This document shows, in pieces, positions 10,701-20,772 of a DNA stretch of 33,136 nt (position 1 is its first letter; each line of letters starts with the position of its first letter). The position numbers and the translations under genes were made by a program. The stretch is taken from positions 1,387,527-1,420,662 of the forward strand of contig NW_022985169.1 of assembly GCF_010093535.1 (NCBI RefSeq), given 5' to 3'. The notes under the pieces were generated by a model. The model did no database searches, was not told where the DNA came from, and saw only the letters and a list, made by a program, of their open reading frames with translations. Origin of the DNA: Lindgomyces ingoldianus. Its lineage: Eukaryota > Ascomycota > Dothideomycetes > Pleosporales > Lindgomycetaceae.

Positions 10701-11385
10701 TCCTCTCATCCTTCCGGTCCTTCTTAACCGCTTTCACACGCCCAAACTCATCCTCGAAGAGAAACTCGTCATTACGCGAGCGCGTCGGACTCTGCGATCT
10801 CGATCTCGACCTCGACCTCGACCGGTATCTGTGTCGCTTGCTTCGGCTACGATCCTTTTCGCCGTCACCGTAGGGACTTATACTCCTCTTCCTAGACAAC
10901 ACTTCCTTTGCTTTCGTCTTCTTCTTCCCAGGGCCCTTCCCAGCCAGCCCCTCCAGCATGGCAAAGGTATCATCGAACGCGTCTCCAACCTCCTCGTCCT
11001 TGGCGCCTTTCCTCCCGATAATCTCATACTCCACATCCTTATCTGGAATCGCCAATCCCCTGAACACCCTTGTCTTACGATCCCTCTCGCCATCCCCATC
11101 CCCAGCCCCTCCATTCACGTCACCACTCCCCTTTCCATTGCTCTTATTCTTATACTTCGGATGCAGCGTTAACACCAAGCGGTCGATACTCTCGACCAAG
11201 CTCTGCGGAAACATGCCACCCATCGCTTCTAGTTTCGCCTTGAAGTCGTCCAGATCCTTCGCTTTGCCATGTTGATCGATGACGAACTCAGCGATCGTTT
11301 TGTCGGCGATTCCGAGATGGTTTGAGATTTCGGACGTCACTTTCGAGACTAGGGAGAGGATTTCGAGATTGGCTAAGTCTTCCAT
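7726..11385 (-). CDS. prp22: DEAH-box pre-mRNA splicing helicase Prp22 (DHX8 homologue)
   Basis: ATP-dependent RNA helicase that releases spliced mRNA from the spliceosome and proofreads exon ligation; nuclear. A single exon of 1219 residues matches the usual length. Order: N-terminal helical region, an Arg/Ser-rich tract (about 178-204), an S1 RNA-binding domain (about 255-330, which sets Prp22 apart from Prp2, Prp16 and Prp43), Walker A GDTGSGKT (578-585), DEAH (675-678), SAT (707-709), QRSGRAGR (876-883), then the HA2/OB-fold C-terminal part. The frame is open 63 codons further upstream, but that extension is low-complexity and promoter-like. I therefore chose MEDLANLEIL at 11385, where the conserved N-terminus begins (a Met two codons earlier, at 11391, is possible). 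It is divergent to the small gene at 11665. Confidence 0.96.
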   Translation of the reverse strand: MEDLANLEILSLVSKVTSEISNHLGIADKTIAEFVIDQHGKAKDLDDFKAKLEAMGGMFPQSLVESIDRLVLTLHPKYKNKSNGKGSGDVNGGAGDGDGERDRKTRVFRGLAIPDKDVEYEIIGRKGAKDEEVGDAFDDTFAMLEGLAGKGPGKKKTKAKEVLSRKRSISPYGDGEKDRSRSKRHRYRSRSRSRSRSQSPTRSRNDEFLFEDEFGRVKAVKKDRKDERKSRRRRRDSNEDEFRRPPTPEIDDEPALYKVYTGKVTGVKDFGVFVNLQGIKGKVDGLVHVTQMQEGARVNHPSDLVSRWQEVKVKVIKVEGSRISLSMKEVDQSTGHDLAPRRRIGTGANSQGLGGAPGTDDIVPVIESGFFARNNGMRKRLTSPERWEIKQLIASGVINKSEYPDIDEEYNAVINGEGGFEEEEDVDIEVREEEPPFLQGQTKQSLELSPIRVVKAPDGSLNRAAMAGDTLARERRDLRQQEAQEKVAKEVAQVDLSTQWNDPMAQQRQFATDLRNKPVNHPSEAMPEWKKISTGKEASFGKRTNLSMKEQRESLPVFKFRKQLLEAVTQHQILIVVGDTGSGKTTQMTQYLAEAGFANELMIGCTQPRRVAAMSVAKRVAEEVGCKLGHEVGYTIRFEDCTSSDTKIKYMTDGILQREILLDSMLSKYSCIMLDEAHERTIATDVLFGLLKKTLKRRPDMKLIVTSATLDADKFSEYFNKCPIFSIPGRTYPVEVMFSREPESDYLDAALVTVMQIHLTEPPGDILLFLTGKEEIDSSCEILEERMKALGPNVPELMILPIYGVLPSEVATRIFEPAPVGTRKVVIATNIAETSLTIDGIYYVIDPGFVKQSSYDGKLGMDRLQITPISQAQARQRSGRAGRTGPGKCFRLYTESAFQNEMLPTTIPEIQRQNLSNTILMLKAMGINDLLHFDFMDPPPTNTMLTALEELYCLAALDDEGLLTRLGRQMADFPMDPSLSKSLIKSVELQCSDEVLTIVAMIPATQNIFHRPRDKQQQADQKKAKFNDPSGDHITLLNVYNAWRQSGFSTPWCFENYIQPKIMMRVKDVRKQLLDILKRHRLDLVSCGRNTIKVRQALCSGFFRNSARKDPAEGYKTLVEGTPVFLHPSSALFGKPAEHVLYYSLVETTREYMYVCSQIEPKWLVEAAPAFFKVAPTDRLSKRKKAERIQPMHNKFQGEDDWRLSTQKRAGRGGGGTWG

Positions 11386-11664
11386 GGTCATGGGAAGATA
11401 CAGACCCCTGGAGGGGGTGTGGTGGGGTGTGGTGGTGCAATGAGTGGCTGGACTGAACTTTTGGGAAACGCGATTGAAGCAGGCCATGGTTGAGCCGCAT
11501 CGGTGAAATGATTCACCGTCCTCCCGACCGCCCGACAAACGCCCAAGGTCCCCAGTACCCACATCACCACTCAACCCACCCCCCTCTCCCTCCCCTCTCT
11601 ATCACTTACCACCTTCATAATCTCTCACACGGGCGAGATCAATCCTCCTTCCAAACCCGCGACA
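11386..11664. promoter_or_regulatory. Divergent promoter between prp22 and a small gene
   Basis: The 279 bp between the two start codons are C/T-rich on the plus strand (many CCC and CTC runs at 11550-11600), as is common for fungal promoters and leaders. No TATA box stands out. Confidence 0.4.
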
Positions 11665-12099
11665 ATGTCATCCACGCGCATCTTCTACAACACGTTTCCG
11701 CGACCCTCCTTCTGGAGCCTCTTCGGCACCCTCTGGTTCACGTACGAAATCTCTCGTCTCGCAACCGGCACACATCCGTTATTTCGCCGCCAGAATCCTA
11801 ACCCGCAAACTGATTCCTCACCCTCAATCAATTCCTCCTCAGCCTCCTCTAACCCCGACAACCCATCCGCCCTCTCCACCCTCCTGCAGAACCGTCCCGC
11901 CGCTGAAGCAACACGGACTCCAGAACAAAGAACCATAGACGAAGCTGCGAAAAGGCGAGTCGATGCTCGGAGAGCGGAAGCGAGGGATAAGAGGAGATCG
12001 CTCGATGAGAAGCAGAGTACTGAGGGTTGGGTAGTGTTGAATGGGGTGCCGATTCCGAGGTTTGAGATGCTGATTCGCCCATTTGTGAGACGGGAGTGA
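11665..12099 (+). CDS. Small protein of unknown function with a hydrophobic N-terminal segment
   Basis: A single exon of 144 residues. An aromatic, hydrophobic segment near the N-terminus (about residues 12-37, with FWSLFGTLWFTY) could be a membrane helix. A Ser/Pro/Asn-rich linker follows, then a strongly charged Ala/Arg/Glu helix (about 85-115) and a short end segment with GWVVLNGVPIPRFEML. I do not recognise a family. The compact, conserved-looking C-terminal segment, the plausible ATG context (GACAATGTC) and the divergent position to prp22 argue that it is a real gene. An organellar or ER membrane location would be a guess. Confidence 0.6.
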   Translation: MSSTRIFYNTFPRPSFWSLFGTLWFTYEISRLATGTHPLFRRQNPNPQTDSSPSINSSSASSNPDNPSALSTLLQNRPAAEATRTPEQRTIDEAAKRRVDARRAEARDKRRSLDEKQSTEGWVVLNGVPIPRFEMLIRPFVRRE

Positions 12100-12915
12100 G
12101 CATTGGTTTAAGGGCATTGGTTTAAGAATATAGGCGTAAGAACGTGTGGAAGGGATAGGGGAGGGATAAAGGTGGTTGGAGTGCGGCTGTTTCTCAAGAG
12201 TGTTATACATATATTGCAAATATGGTAAACCTAGAGGCGATATTGGTTTTGATGGAATTGGACTATGTTGAATTGGATTAGATTAGGCTGGCGTTATCAG
12301 TTGTCATTAGCGAGTGCTGACTATAAGAGGGATTGGGTTTTGGGCCACACCATTCCATTCTGCAATCATGCGAAACGTGTTGGAGGTCTTCGTGCTATTA
12401 TACCACTGTAAATCAATACTTGAGGCAAAGAGACGTGTGTATTAAGTTTAGCGAAATTCGTCTCACATTTCAGATCCACATCTTCGGTGGTCGTCTGGCA
12501 TAGTTTTGGGAGAATCACCACTTAATACACAAAATGCTCACATTCCTCACTGTCCCATGCAGAGGGGGGAGAAGGAGAGGAACAGCGCTGTAACGGACAT
12601 GATGCGTCTCATGTGACATGCGAGGCAAAGTTTGGACTGGACAGTCTCAAACCGAATTCCCATTGAGACTCAATTATCTACATTTGAAGTCATCATCCCG
12701 AAGGGGACCATCCTTCTCCGCTTCGTCAACCCAATCACCACCCATCATAGAAACTCATACTTCATCATCATCACTTAAAAGCCAGCTATTTCACTAACCG
12801 TCCCCGATCACCACACCACGCAAGGAAAGTCTATAATACAGTTCCCGCATTTCATTTCCTTTACGACTACTACTAAGTACGCACGAACACCATAGCAAGG
12901 AAAGAAATCATCCAT
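12100..12915. other. Intergenic region between convergent genes
   Basis: Between the stop codons of the small gene (+) and the alcohol dehydrogenase (-). It should hold both 3' untranslated regions and terminators. I see no reading frame, RNA gene or repeat worth naming. Confidence 0.5.
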
Positions 12916-14093
12916 TTACTTCGATGTGTCCAAGACGTACCGGCCAGCAATCTCACCACGAATCATCTTATCATACACCATCTGGAGCTCAGACAAGCCG
13001 ACAACCTTAAATGGCGACTTGATGACACCACGACGGTAGAACTCAATAGCCTCAGCCGAGTCCTTACGGTTGCCGACATAAGACCCCTTGATGGTGATCA
13101 TCTTGATGACAGAGTCGAACACAGGGGCCTTGAGATAGGCGCCGGCGGGCAGACCAATGCAGATGACGGTTCCACGGGGACGGACGTATTCGGCGGCTTG
13201 CTGGAAAGGCTTCTCGTTGACAGCTACGAGGATAACAGCGTGTGGGCCAAGGCCGTCTTGGGTTGCGGCTTGAACGTCCTTGACGACGTTGGAGGACTTC
13301 ATGAAGTCAACGAAGGATTCGGCACCGAGCTGCTCGAGACACATCTTCTTCTTCTCGTCGCCCGTGTCAATGGCAATGACTCGGAGACCCATAGCCCGGG
13401 CATACTGCTGGGCCAAAGATCCAAGACCACCACCAGCACCGACGATGGCGACAGTCTGTCCTGGCCGGGCGCCAGACTCCTTCAGGCCCTTATAGACGGT
13501 GATACCGGCGCAGAGAACGGGGGCAATGGCGTCAAGGGGTACATCCTTGGGTATGCGGGCGACGTGCGCCGCTTTGGCGATGCAGTATTGCTGGAAGGAG
13601 CCGTCAACGGTGTAGCCGGAGAGGAGGGCCTTGCCGCAGAGAGGCTCGTCGGCTTGCTGACAGAAGTCACAGGCGAGGCAGGAGCCGTTCAGCCACTTCA
13701 CACCGGCATGGTCGCCAATCTTTGCATCGCAAATCAGTTGCTGCTCCTTAAATTAAAGGGAATTAAAGCGAGCTCACCTCAACATCCTTCACAAGCTCTC
13801 CCCGAGCAACAACAACACCAGCTCCCTCGTGTCCACCAACAAGTGGTAGCTTGGTGGGCTGGTTGGCAGGTCAGCAAATTCGAGTACAGGCTTTAAAAGA
13901 GGTGTAGCAAGCTCACCAGGGGCCAATCGCCATTGACAGCGTGGAGATCCGTGTGGCAAACACCGGAATACTTGATGTTGACCAGGACCTCATCCGGGCC
14001 GGGCTGTTGGACAGGAATCTGCTTGTACTCGACTGGACCGCCGGTCTTCTCGATGACCTGAGCCCATTGCATCTTTGGGATTTCAGCAGCCAT
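12916..14093 (-). CDS. Zinc-dependent alcohol dehydrogenase (ADH1 type)
   Basis: NAD-dependent interconversion of ethanol and acetaldehyde, probably cytosolic. Three exons: 14093-13917, 13858-13778 and 13719-12916. The introns (13916-13859 and 13777-13720, each 58 bp, GTGAGC donors) fall in phase 0. The product has 353 residues, the standard length. Catalytic-zinc motifs GVCHTDLHA and GGHEGAG are present. The structural-zinc cluster C-x2-C-x2-C-x7-C is complete ([10 protein letters not shown]...PLC). The Rossmann glycine motif GAGGGLGS is followed by a VIAID-type strand ending in Asp, which favours NAD over NADP. The C-terminus [11 protein letters not shown] is typical of yeast-like ADHs. A TATA box lies about 100 bp upstream. 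Which physiological role (fermentation or ethanol use) cannot be told. Confidence 0.96.
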
Positions 14094-14193
14094 TGTGAGA
14101 GAGTTTTGAAATCTGAAACTGAGGTGTCAGAGGGATTGGTCTTGATGTTGTGGTTGAGGAGAAGGTCAGAGCCGCAGTGCAGTGGAAGCGGGG

Positions 14194-14199
14194 TTTATA
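14194..14199 (-). promoter_or_regulatory. TATA box of the alcohol dehydrogenase gene
   Basis: TATAAA on the minus strand about 100 bp before the ATG at 14093, followed by a C/T-rich leader. A GCGGGG hexamer just beside it (about 14188-14193 on the plus strand) matches the loose CreA carbon-repressor consensus SYGGRG, but such hexamers are frequent by chance. Confidence 0.5.
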
Positions 14200-16029
14200 T
14201 TTTGACGAGCTGAGAGCGATGATGCAGGAGAGAAAGCAAGCCAGCAGGCAGCACGACCAGGCCTTATATATCGATTACTAGAGTCCTCATGCAAGGTCAG
14301 GGCCCGTAACCCCACCTTGAAACCCGCGTGCGTGCGATGTGGCACCCAGGGTCATGAAAGCGGGCACGAAGCTTCAAAGCTCTGACCGGGCATATCCTCT
14401 CACCCATGCCCGCAATTGGCAACCTACGCTTCCTGTCCGGCGCTCCGGAGAGCCCACCAGGGCATCAGTTTCACGCCATTGGTCGTATGCCGCTGGAACT
14501 GCAGCCCTGGTAGGCCAGCAGAGGGGTAGTACCGCCGTGTTGGTGAATGAGCCATCGGATGACGGTCTGACGACGGTGATAGGAAACCATCGGATAAGGA
14601 GGGCAGAAACTCAAAATGATATGGTCTAACGCAGCAGGACAAGCAGGAATTGGTGCGCTGATATGGCCTGACTTGGCGGAGCGTGTCCGTCGCAGCGGTT
14701 TGCAGCAGTGTGCACAAAGATTCTGTGATATGAAGTAGTTCTGGAAGAGGCGGGGCAGGCCAGTGGCTTGACGTAACTACTAACAGCCATGCATGCCTAG
14801 CAAGAGCATCAGCCGCTCACCTGATAATTTGCGCACAAGTCCTTCTCGTCCACGGCCGTTGGAGGCCAAGAAAATTTCCTTCACCTTGCACAAGGCGGTG
14901 GCAAACAAGGCGGTGGCAACATCTGTGTCGCATATCGTGATCTCAAAATCAAGAAAATTCGGTGCAGAATCGCATGTCTAGAATTTGTCTTATCAGATAG
15001 ACCTGTGCACCGTCGCCGAGCACAGGCCTGCGCCACACCTGCCCTTCACGTCGACAGATCTCATCCCAACCAGCGACCACTAGCCCAGCACAAGGAACGT
15101 CTATCCCTCGGATACCAGGACCAGGACCAGGACCTCCCCTCACCCACCATCGGTCGAACGCCAACTCCAAACACTCCCAAACTCCTCTCCACGCCAACAT
15201 GCAGCTCTCACACCGAAAAGGCTCCGAGGCCCCCTGCCAGGGCCAGAGCGCCACAGCACTAAGCTTCCTTCCGCCATGACGTCTTTCTCAAAGAAGCAAC
15301 GTCTGTCTTCCAACCACAGGGCCAGAAGCACAAGCGATCTACTTGGCAGCAAGGGAGGCGTTCGCGGCTCGCACTGAATGTCTGGAGATCCTTAATGCCG
15401 AGGAGAAAGGGGTCGGGGACATCTCACCCATTTTGCTCACCTATTGTGGCTTGCACTTTCCGCGGGGTACATTTGTGGAGTTTGCCCGAACGCAGCGATG
15501 GCGTCGGGGAAAAGGCGCTGGGATGGGCACGTGGAACTTCAAGGTTGGGCAAGCAAGGAAGGCAAGTGTTTCAGGGTTTCCGACACCGCAGGAATTGGAT
15601 GAAGGGGGATTCTGATTGGACGAGCGATTCGTGCGTCTGGGGCTGGACCTGTGAGAACTTCCTGTAATCCGTTGCTAGGGCTTCACAAGGGCAAGGGATA
15701 CCTGGTGCCATGTCGTACGATACTTTTGCGGGGAAGCTCTGGAGCTGTTAGCTCCGCTGATAGCTATGAGTCCGTGGAGGGGCACAAGAGCTCCTCTTGT
15801 CAAGCTTTCTTATCGTTTCAATCTGCTACATGCTAAAACAATGCTATCAATTCACGTTGCTACATTGAATCTATTATTTCCATGGGCCATCCCTTGACGC
15901 TTGACATCCTCCATCAAAGTTGCCTTACTGAAAAATAGTACAAGTCAGAAGTTTTGCTAGTTAAGTGAAATCACAAGACCAGCAGGAAAAGAGTAGGGTT
16001 AAGTAACGAGACCAGAATGTCGTGTTTCT
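14200..16029. other. Long intergenic region upstream of the alcohol dehydrogenase
   Basis: About 1.8 kb without a recognisable gene. Short open frames exist, but none shows a domain, biased codon use or paired splice sites. A short tandem of ACCAGG units lies near 15114-15133. A further TATA-like string (TATATA) lies near 14266-14271. The far end (about 15900-16029) should hold the 3' end of the cysteine-rich membrane protein gene. Confidence 0.45.
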
Positions 16030-17324
16030 CTATCCAGCGAGCTCATGGACCTCATCACGCTGGACATCGAACACGGCGCTGTCCCTATCCAGCTGCCCAT
16101 ATAGAGGATAGAAAGAGCCTCTGTCATAGGCAGATGAGTGCAGAGAGATCGGCGAGGAGACATTCGAGCTACTGTGTACCGTCGAACCCGCCAATTCAGA
16201 TACCATAGACCCCTGCATCTCATATGCGTTCATTCTATCTCCGGCAAGTTCGGCTTTAGATACAATTCCCCGATGCTCAATATGGCCGTCAAGGGCGCCT
16301 GAATGGTCGAATTAGCAATATTCCACCAGGCGGGTCGTTTAATTTACTTTGGTGGGTAAGATGGATCTCGCTCAACTGCGGCCGACGCCGCTCTTTGCGG
16401 TAACAACGAATGCAGAGAGAGCTGCCGACCAACAACAAAATACCAACCACAAGGCCGATTGGAAGCCCAACACGTAAGCCCATTGAACGAGGTGGCTCTG
16501 GGGTAGTTGAGGGCCGAATCGATGTCACTGTCGAACTGGGGTCTGGAGTTTCCGAAGACTGAGGAATACCTGAAGCAGTCGTCGAGGTCGTCGCAGTCAG
16601 ACTGGCTAGGGAAGAACTAGCAGAGTTCCTTGAAGGCCTAATCGTAGGATGTGCCGACAGATAACTCGCGAGGCCACTATCGTGGTCTGGTAACAGCAAA
16701 AGATCCTGTAGAGGAGATCCAGCATCGATTGCTTTGTATTCCTTGGAATACTTTAAACTGCGACAATCCACCGGTTCCATCTTCTCCAGCTCGGGTCTCC
16801 ATGGCGTATGACCAGGGCAATACTTCCAGCCGCCGCAGTTATCGGGATGGTGGCATATCTATTTCTGTGATTTAGCCTTGTGCGTCTACTGCTGGTGCTT
16901 TTGTACCTTACCCAGGTATTGTTTGGAGTCTCGTTAGTACCATTACAGTACACAAGGCCAATCCAGTTACTCTTCTCTGCCTCAAATCAGTACATATTTT
17001 ACTGCAGGATGCGAAGGCCTACACACCGGTGTCGAGATGGCACTTGCGGGGGCAGTTCTTGTCTTTATATTCTAGATCCGTGCAGCCGTACTGATAGGTC
17101 ACACCAGTTAACTGATCGTAGCAAGAGTTCCCCTCCAAACACATATCTCCCTTCAAACAACAAGAAGCTTGTGGTGCACCCCAGTCAGTGTAACATGGAA
17201 TAAGGTTGCTTGGTGCAACTTCGCCTGCCGCGATGTAGCAGAGCTGAACATTGCTCTTTCGGGCAGCGACGACACCGCCAAGGAGCAGGAACCAGAGCCA
17301 GATGAGAAGTTGAGCCATCATCAC
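16030..17324 (-). CDS. Cysteine-rich single-pass surface protein with Ser/Thr stalk and ELAG-repeat tail
   Basis: Four exons fit: 17324-17025, 16980-16912, 16858-16348 and 16298-16030, giving 382 residues. The introns are 44, 53 and 49 bp. Order: a signal peptide (first about 20 residues), a cysteine-rich extracellular part (with CCLKGDMCL, GLVYCNGTNETPNNTW and HPDNCGGWKYCPG; NGT and NNT are glycosylation sequons), a Ser/Thr/Pro-rich stalk, one transmembrane helix (about 251-273, GLPIGLVVGILLLVG) with basic residues inside (CYRKERRR), and a cytoplasmic tail of about 110 residues with three ELAG units. This is a common but uncharacterised filamentous-fungal architecture, similar in layout to wall-stress sensors. 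A receptor or wall-sensor role is inference. The first of three consecutive Met codons was taken as start. Confidence 0.85.
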
Positions 17325-17710
17325 TTCTGACAGGTGGCCCGGTGGAGCGTATCAGATCGTTGTTAGATGGAAGGGAAAGGAACGCAGAAGCTTGTGCGAA
17401 GTTTTCATGGTCTCGACCTCATATTTAGCTTGGCGCTCGAGCGTTTGTCTTTCACTTACGGTTGGTACGCGATTAGCGACGCTTAACTCACCACGAGCAA
17501 GGGGTGAAAGGATTGGGAACGAGTGACTGAAGATGAAATTCTGTGCGATCACAAGATTGCAAAAGAATACCTAGCTGCAGTTACACCACTAGGATAGCTC
17601 TCTACCGGATCAAGCAGGAGAAGAGTAAAAGAAAAGGGCATAGGGCCAGCGAGGATGCCCTTATTAATATCCTTCTATAATTCCCTTCCATCAAAACCCC
17701 TTCTAAACTC
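17325..17710. other. Intergenic region between tandem minus-strand genes
   Basis: It holds the promoter of the cysteine-rich membrane protein and the terminator region of the hexokinase-like gene. No other reading frame or repeat seen. Confidence 0.4.
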
Positions 17711-19392
17711 CTATGCAATGCCATCAGTCATTCCCGCTAGCACACCCGCTCCAATAACGCCCCCATCCAGTGCCTCCTTCAGCACCACCCGCTTTGAACT
17801 ATTTGCAGATGATGCCCTTTTCACCAAAGTGTTGATCCACCGCTGACATGTCCCTAGCCACTCCGGGTATTGAGATATCGTTCCGCCAGCATATGCGACC
17901 ACTAATTCTTCAGGCTCTACTTCTTTGTGGTTGACTCCGTTCCCATTTTTTACGTCCGGGGTCTGGCCCAGCCGATCGATTCGAATATCGTGTACGCAGT
18001 CCAATAAGCCAACACATGCGGCTGCAATTAGTGCTGAGGATCTTTGCTGAACAATGTAAGCTATCTCGATTATCAAGTCTACTCTCGCAGGCGTCCAGAA
18101 GGTAGTTGTAGAGTTAGTCGAAGCATATCGCTTCTTGAGTTGTGCAGTTAAGGTCTCGTCATCGGCTCTAGCCACGATCTCGGAAAGGAATCTCGTTGGA
18201 ATAGCGTTCTTTGCCATCAAGGATGGAGGAATTGTATCCTGTCCAAACTCTTGCGACACTAAATCCACAAACGTGAGCCGCACGATTTCACCCAGATAGC
18301 GACCCGCGGTCATGTATTCGAATGGCTGGAATCCTGGGGCCTCGCTATTCCTGTCCAGTTCTAAGTCCCATTTCGTTTTGATATTTAGGTCGATAAGAGG
18401 TTTATCTGTCCCCCTTATTGTCCATTCTGTGTTGATCACTATCATCTCCACGCCTTCCGGATTGGCGAGTTCTTTTATTTTCGATGGATGGAGATCTCCA
18501 ATCTTCATGGGCACTGTAGCATTTGTTCCTGTCCCAACGATGAGTCCCATAGCTACTCGACTGTTGGGTGCAGCCTTGACTGCATAAGCTAGAGAAGCAA
18601 ATGTGGCTACGGTGTCGTTGGTGATGGCGGCAATGCGTATTCTAGGCAGCCGTGATATCCTTCTCTTCTTATTTGAAGCGTAACCGTTCTCGCCACTCGC
18701 GCCAGGCTCTACCAGATGGCGTGCGTATCCAGCGAGCAGCATCTTCTTTAGATCCAGATCGGAAGTAATGGCAAAGCCTTTGCCCATCGGTAGCAATGTT
18801 GCTTCTGACAGGCACGTTTGTCTGGATAAATTTCGTTAGCCTGACAATAAGAGAAAAGTGTACAGAGGACTTATGTAGTTGCTTACGCCATGGGGAAACT
18901 AAAAGTTATCCCTAGAAGTAGCTCCTCTCCAAGTGGCGACTCCACAGATTCGGACACGGGAAGATCATTTAGATAGTCCAATATCACTTCTGCTATACAA
19001 TCCCCAATCCAAGCGAAAAGGTCCTCAGCCTGATCCATCTTCAAATGCTCTTCGATCGGCCACGCCCGATCATGCGATCTCCTAATTTTCGACATCGGTA
19101 GCTTCGGCGCCTCGGCGGGGGAGGTAGACGTGCCATTCCCCAGCTCACCCAGCAACTCAATGAACCCAACTCTTAGATTGGTACCCCCAACGTCAATACT
19201 CAGGAACCTACCCTTCTCTTTACCGGAAGGAAGCGCTGTCACAGGCGTGACCAGGAAATGCTCAATGGAGCATTTTGCGAGATGTCGGTACGTGTCCGAG
19301 AACCTGGCGGCCAAGTCCAACAACGTGGTTTCATTGATGCAGTCAGTGAGAGCCGAGAGTTCCTTCTTTAACGAGCTGTCCTTGACACCCAT
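17711..19392 (-). CDS. Atypical hexokinase-family protein
   Basis: Two exons (19392-18887 and 18821-17711) with a 65-bp intron (GTAAGC, GCTAAC branch, CCAG) give 538 residues. Hexokinase motifs in order: phosphate-binding LSIDVGGTNLRVGF (Asp about 67), sugar-binding TFSFP, GKGF where active hexokinases usually have TKGF (about 182-185), the catalytic pair ITND (Asp about 238), GTGTNAT, INTEW and PGFQPFEYM...YLGEIVRL, and a C-terminal GGVIGAGVL. Most sugar-contact residues are kept, but the Thr of TKGF is Gly and the sequence is divergent overall, like the regulatory hexokinases of Aspergillus (HxkC/XprF and HxkD) that act on protease and carbon control. Whether it phosphorylates glucose cannot be decided here. 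Confidence 0.88.
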
Positions 19393-19951
19393 ATCTACTA
19401 CAGATGCAGAAGGTCGAGGGTGGGTCTCGTATTCGCGCGGATAGAATGATACAAATCAAGGCCGAAGGGGTGCAAGCGCCATACACCGCCTTTGCTGACC
19501 AACTCACGATAAGGGGCTATCAAAATGGAAGGACTGGGGGCTTTGTTGGAACTATACCGACAGCTAGATGGCGGAGTTTGGAGACGCAGAACCAGCGAGG
19601 GACGAACTGTGGTTAGAATAAGCACAGGATTGATGTTCCGTCGTGAAGTGGGATCGCTGGTCGCACTGCCGCATCCGCACTCGGGGCTGTCCCCGGCCTT
19701 GGCAGCCGCGGACGGGGGCGCTTGAGCGTCCAATTCTAGGCCGTTGGTGGACCGAAGTGGTCGCTGGGTTTCGCTATGGGGCGGCTTTTAGTCGACCATA
19801 TTGAAGCTGACCTGACCCAATAGTCGCCACCTCGACCACTTCCTTTATTATTATCCCAAGGTCGACAAGGGCATTGCTGCGCGCCATCAGTCATCGCATC
19901 ATCCTCTGTGTCTGTATATAGGGCGCCATACTCCCCGACCCACGGCTCGCC
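19393..19951. promoter_or_regulatory. Divergent promoter region of hexokinase-like and GILT genes
   Basis: The 559 bp between the two start codons should hold both promoters. A minus-strand open frame at 19398-19733 is low-complexity and lacks family features. A TATA-like string TGTATATAGGGCG lies at about 19912-19924, roughly 30-40 bp before the GILT start. Confidence 0.4.
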
Positions 19952-20772
19952 ATGGACGTTAAAACTCCCCTCCTCCCGCGAACAGAACGGCCAATTCCTA
20001 TGCGCCGACGGCACAGATTTCGACGCTTCCATGCGGCCGCCTTCGTCTTTGTCCTTGGTCTGTTCTGGCTAGGCGTCAACTGGCAATGCACCGATCCAAC
20101 CCACCATCACAATCATGAAGCGACGGCGAAGGTGCCGATGGAAGTGCACATCATGTCCAAATGCCCAGACGCTCGAGACTGCTTACAAAAACTCGTCCTG
20201 CCGGCGATGCAGAACGTCTCTGATAAGGTCGACTTTAGGCTATCATTCATTGGAAAGTAGGCGGCACCACCCACACTCTACAAGCCATATAGGCGCCGTT
20301 CATCCCTCTGCTGACGCTCTGCCATAGAGCCACCGAAGAAGACGACGGGGTCCAATGCAAGCACGGCCAGACAGAATGTCTCGGCAACATCCTCGAGCTC
20401 TGCGCCGCCGAGCTCTACCCCAATCCGAAATTATACCTAGGGTTCACCATGTGCATGGAGCGCGACTACCCCAATATCCCGAAGAAAGAGCTTGTTCAAG
20501 ACTGCGCGCTGGAACACGGCCTTGATTTCGACCAGTTGAATTACTGCGTGAGCCAGGATGATGGCGCGTTTGCGATGGGCATGCTTAGGGATAGTGTCAC
20601 AAGAAGCGCGGATCTAAATGTCACAACGAGCTGTACCGTCAGACTGGATAGCAAGGTGCGATGCATTGTCGACGATGGCGAGTTTGTCAAGTGCCCGGGA
20701 GGGTCCAGACCAGAAGACCTTGTGAGGGATATCAAGAAACTTTTCGATGTCGCGAAAGGATGGTCGGAATAA
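19952..20772 (+). CDS. GILT-family thiol reductase, membrane anchored
   Basis: Two exons (19952-20256 and 20328-20772) joined over a 71-bp intron (GTAGGC, CTGAC, ATAG) give 249 residues. A basic N-terminus and one hydrophobic helix (about 27-44) look like a signal anchor, so the catalytic part would face the secretory or vacuolar lumen. VEVHIMSKCPDARDC places the two presumed redox cysteines at 71 and 77 (C-x5-C, where animal GILT has C-x2-C). The family signature CxHGxxECxxNxxxxC is present (CKHGQTEC...). Further cysteines downstream (CALEHG, CTVRL, CIVDDGE, KCPGG) are spaced as in secreted disulfide-bonded proteins. The likely role is disulfide reduction in an acidic compartment; the substrate is unknown. 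Confidence 0.9.

Noticed and set aside
11386..11574. Longer Prp22 N-terminus starting at 11574
   Set aside because: The extra 63 codons are low-complexity, unlike the conserved start MEDLANLEIL, and lie in the divergent promoter.
13198..13896. Plus-strand frame of 232 codons
   Set aside because: It is antisense to the alcohol dehydrogenase, which has complete zinc and NAD motifs and two good introns.
15005..15667. Several short frames upstream of the alcohol dehydrogenase
   Set aside because: They overlap in different frames, have repetitive or composition-driven translations and no recognisable family.
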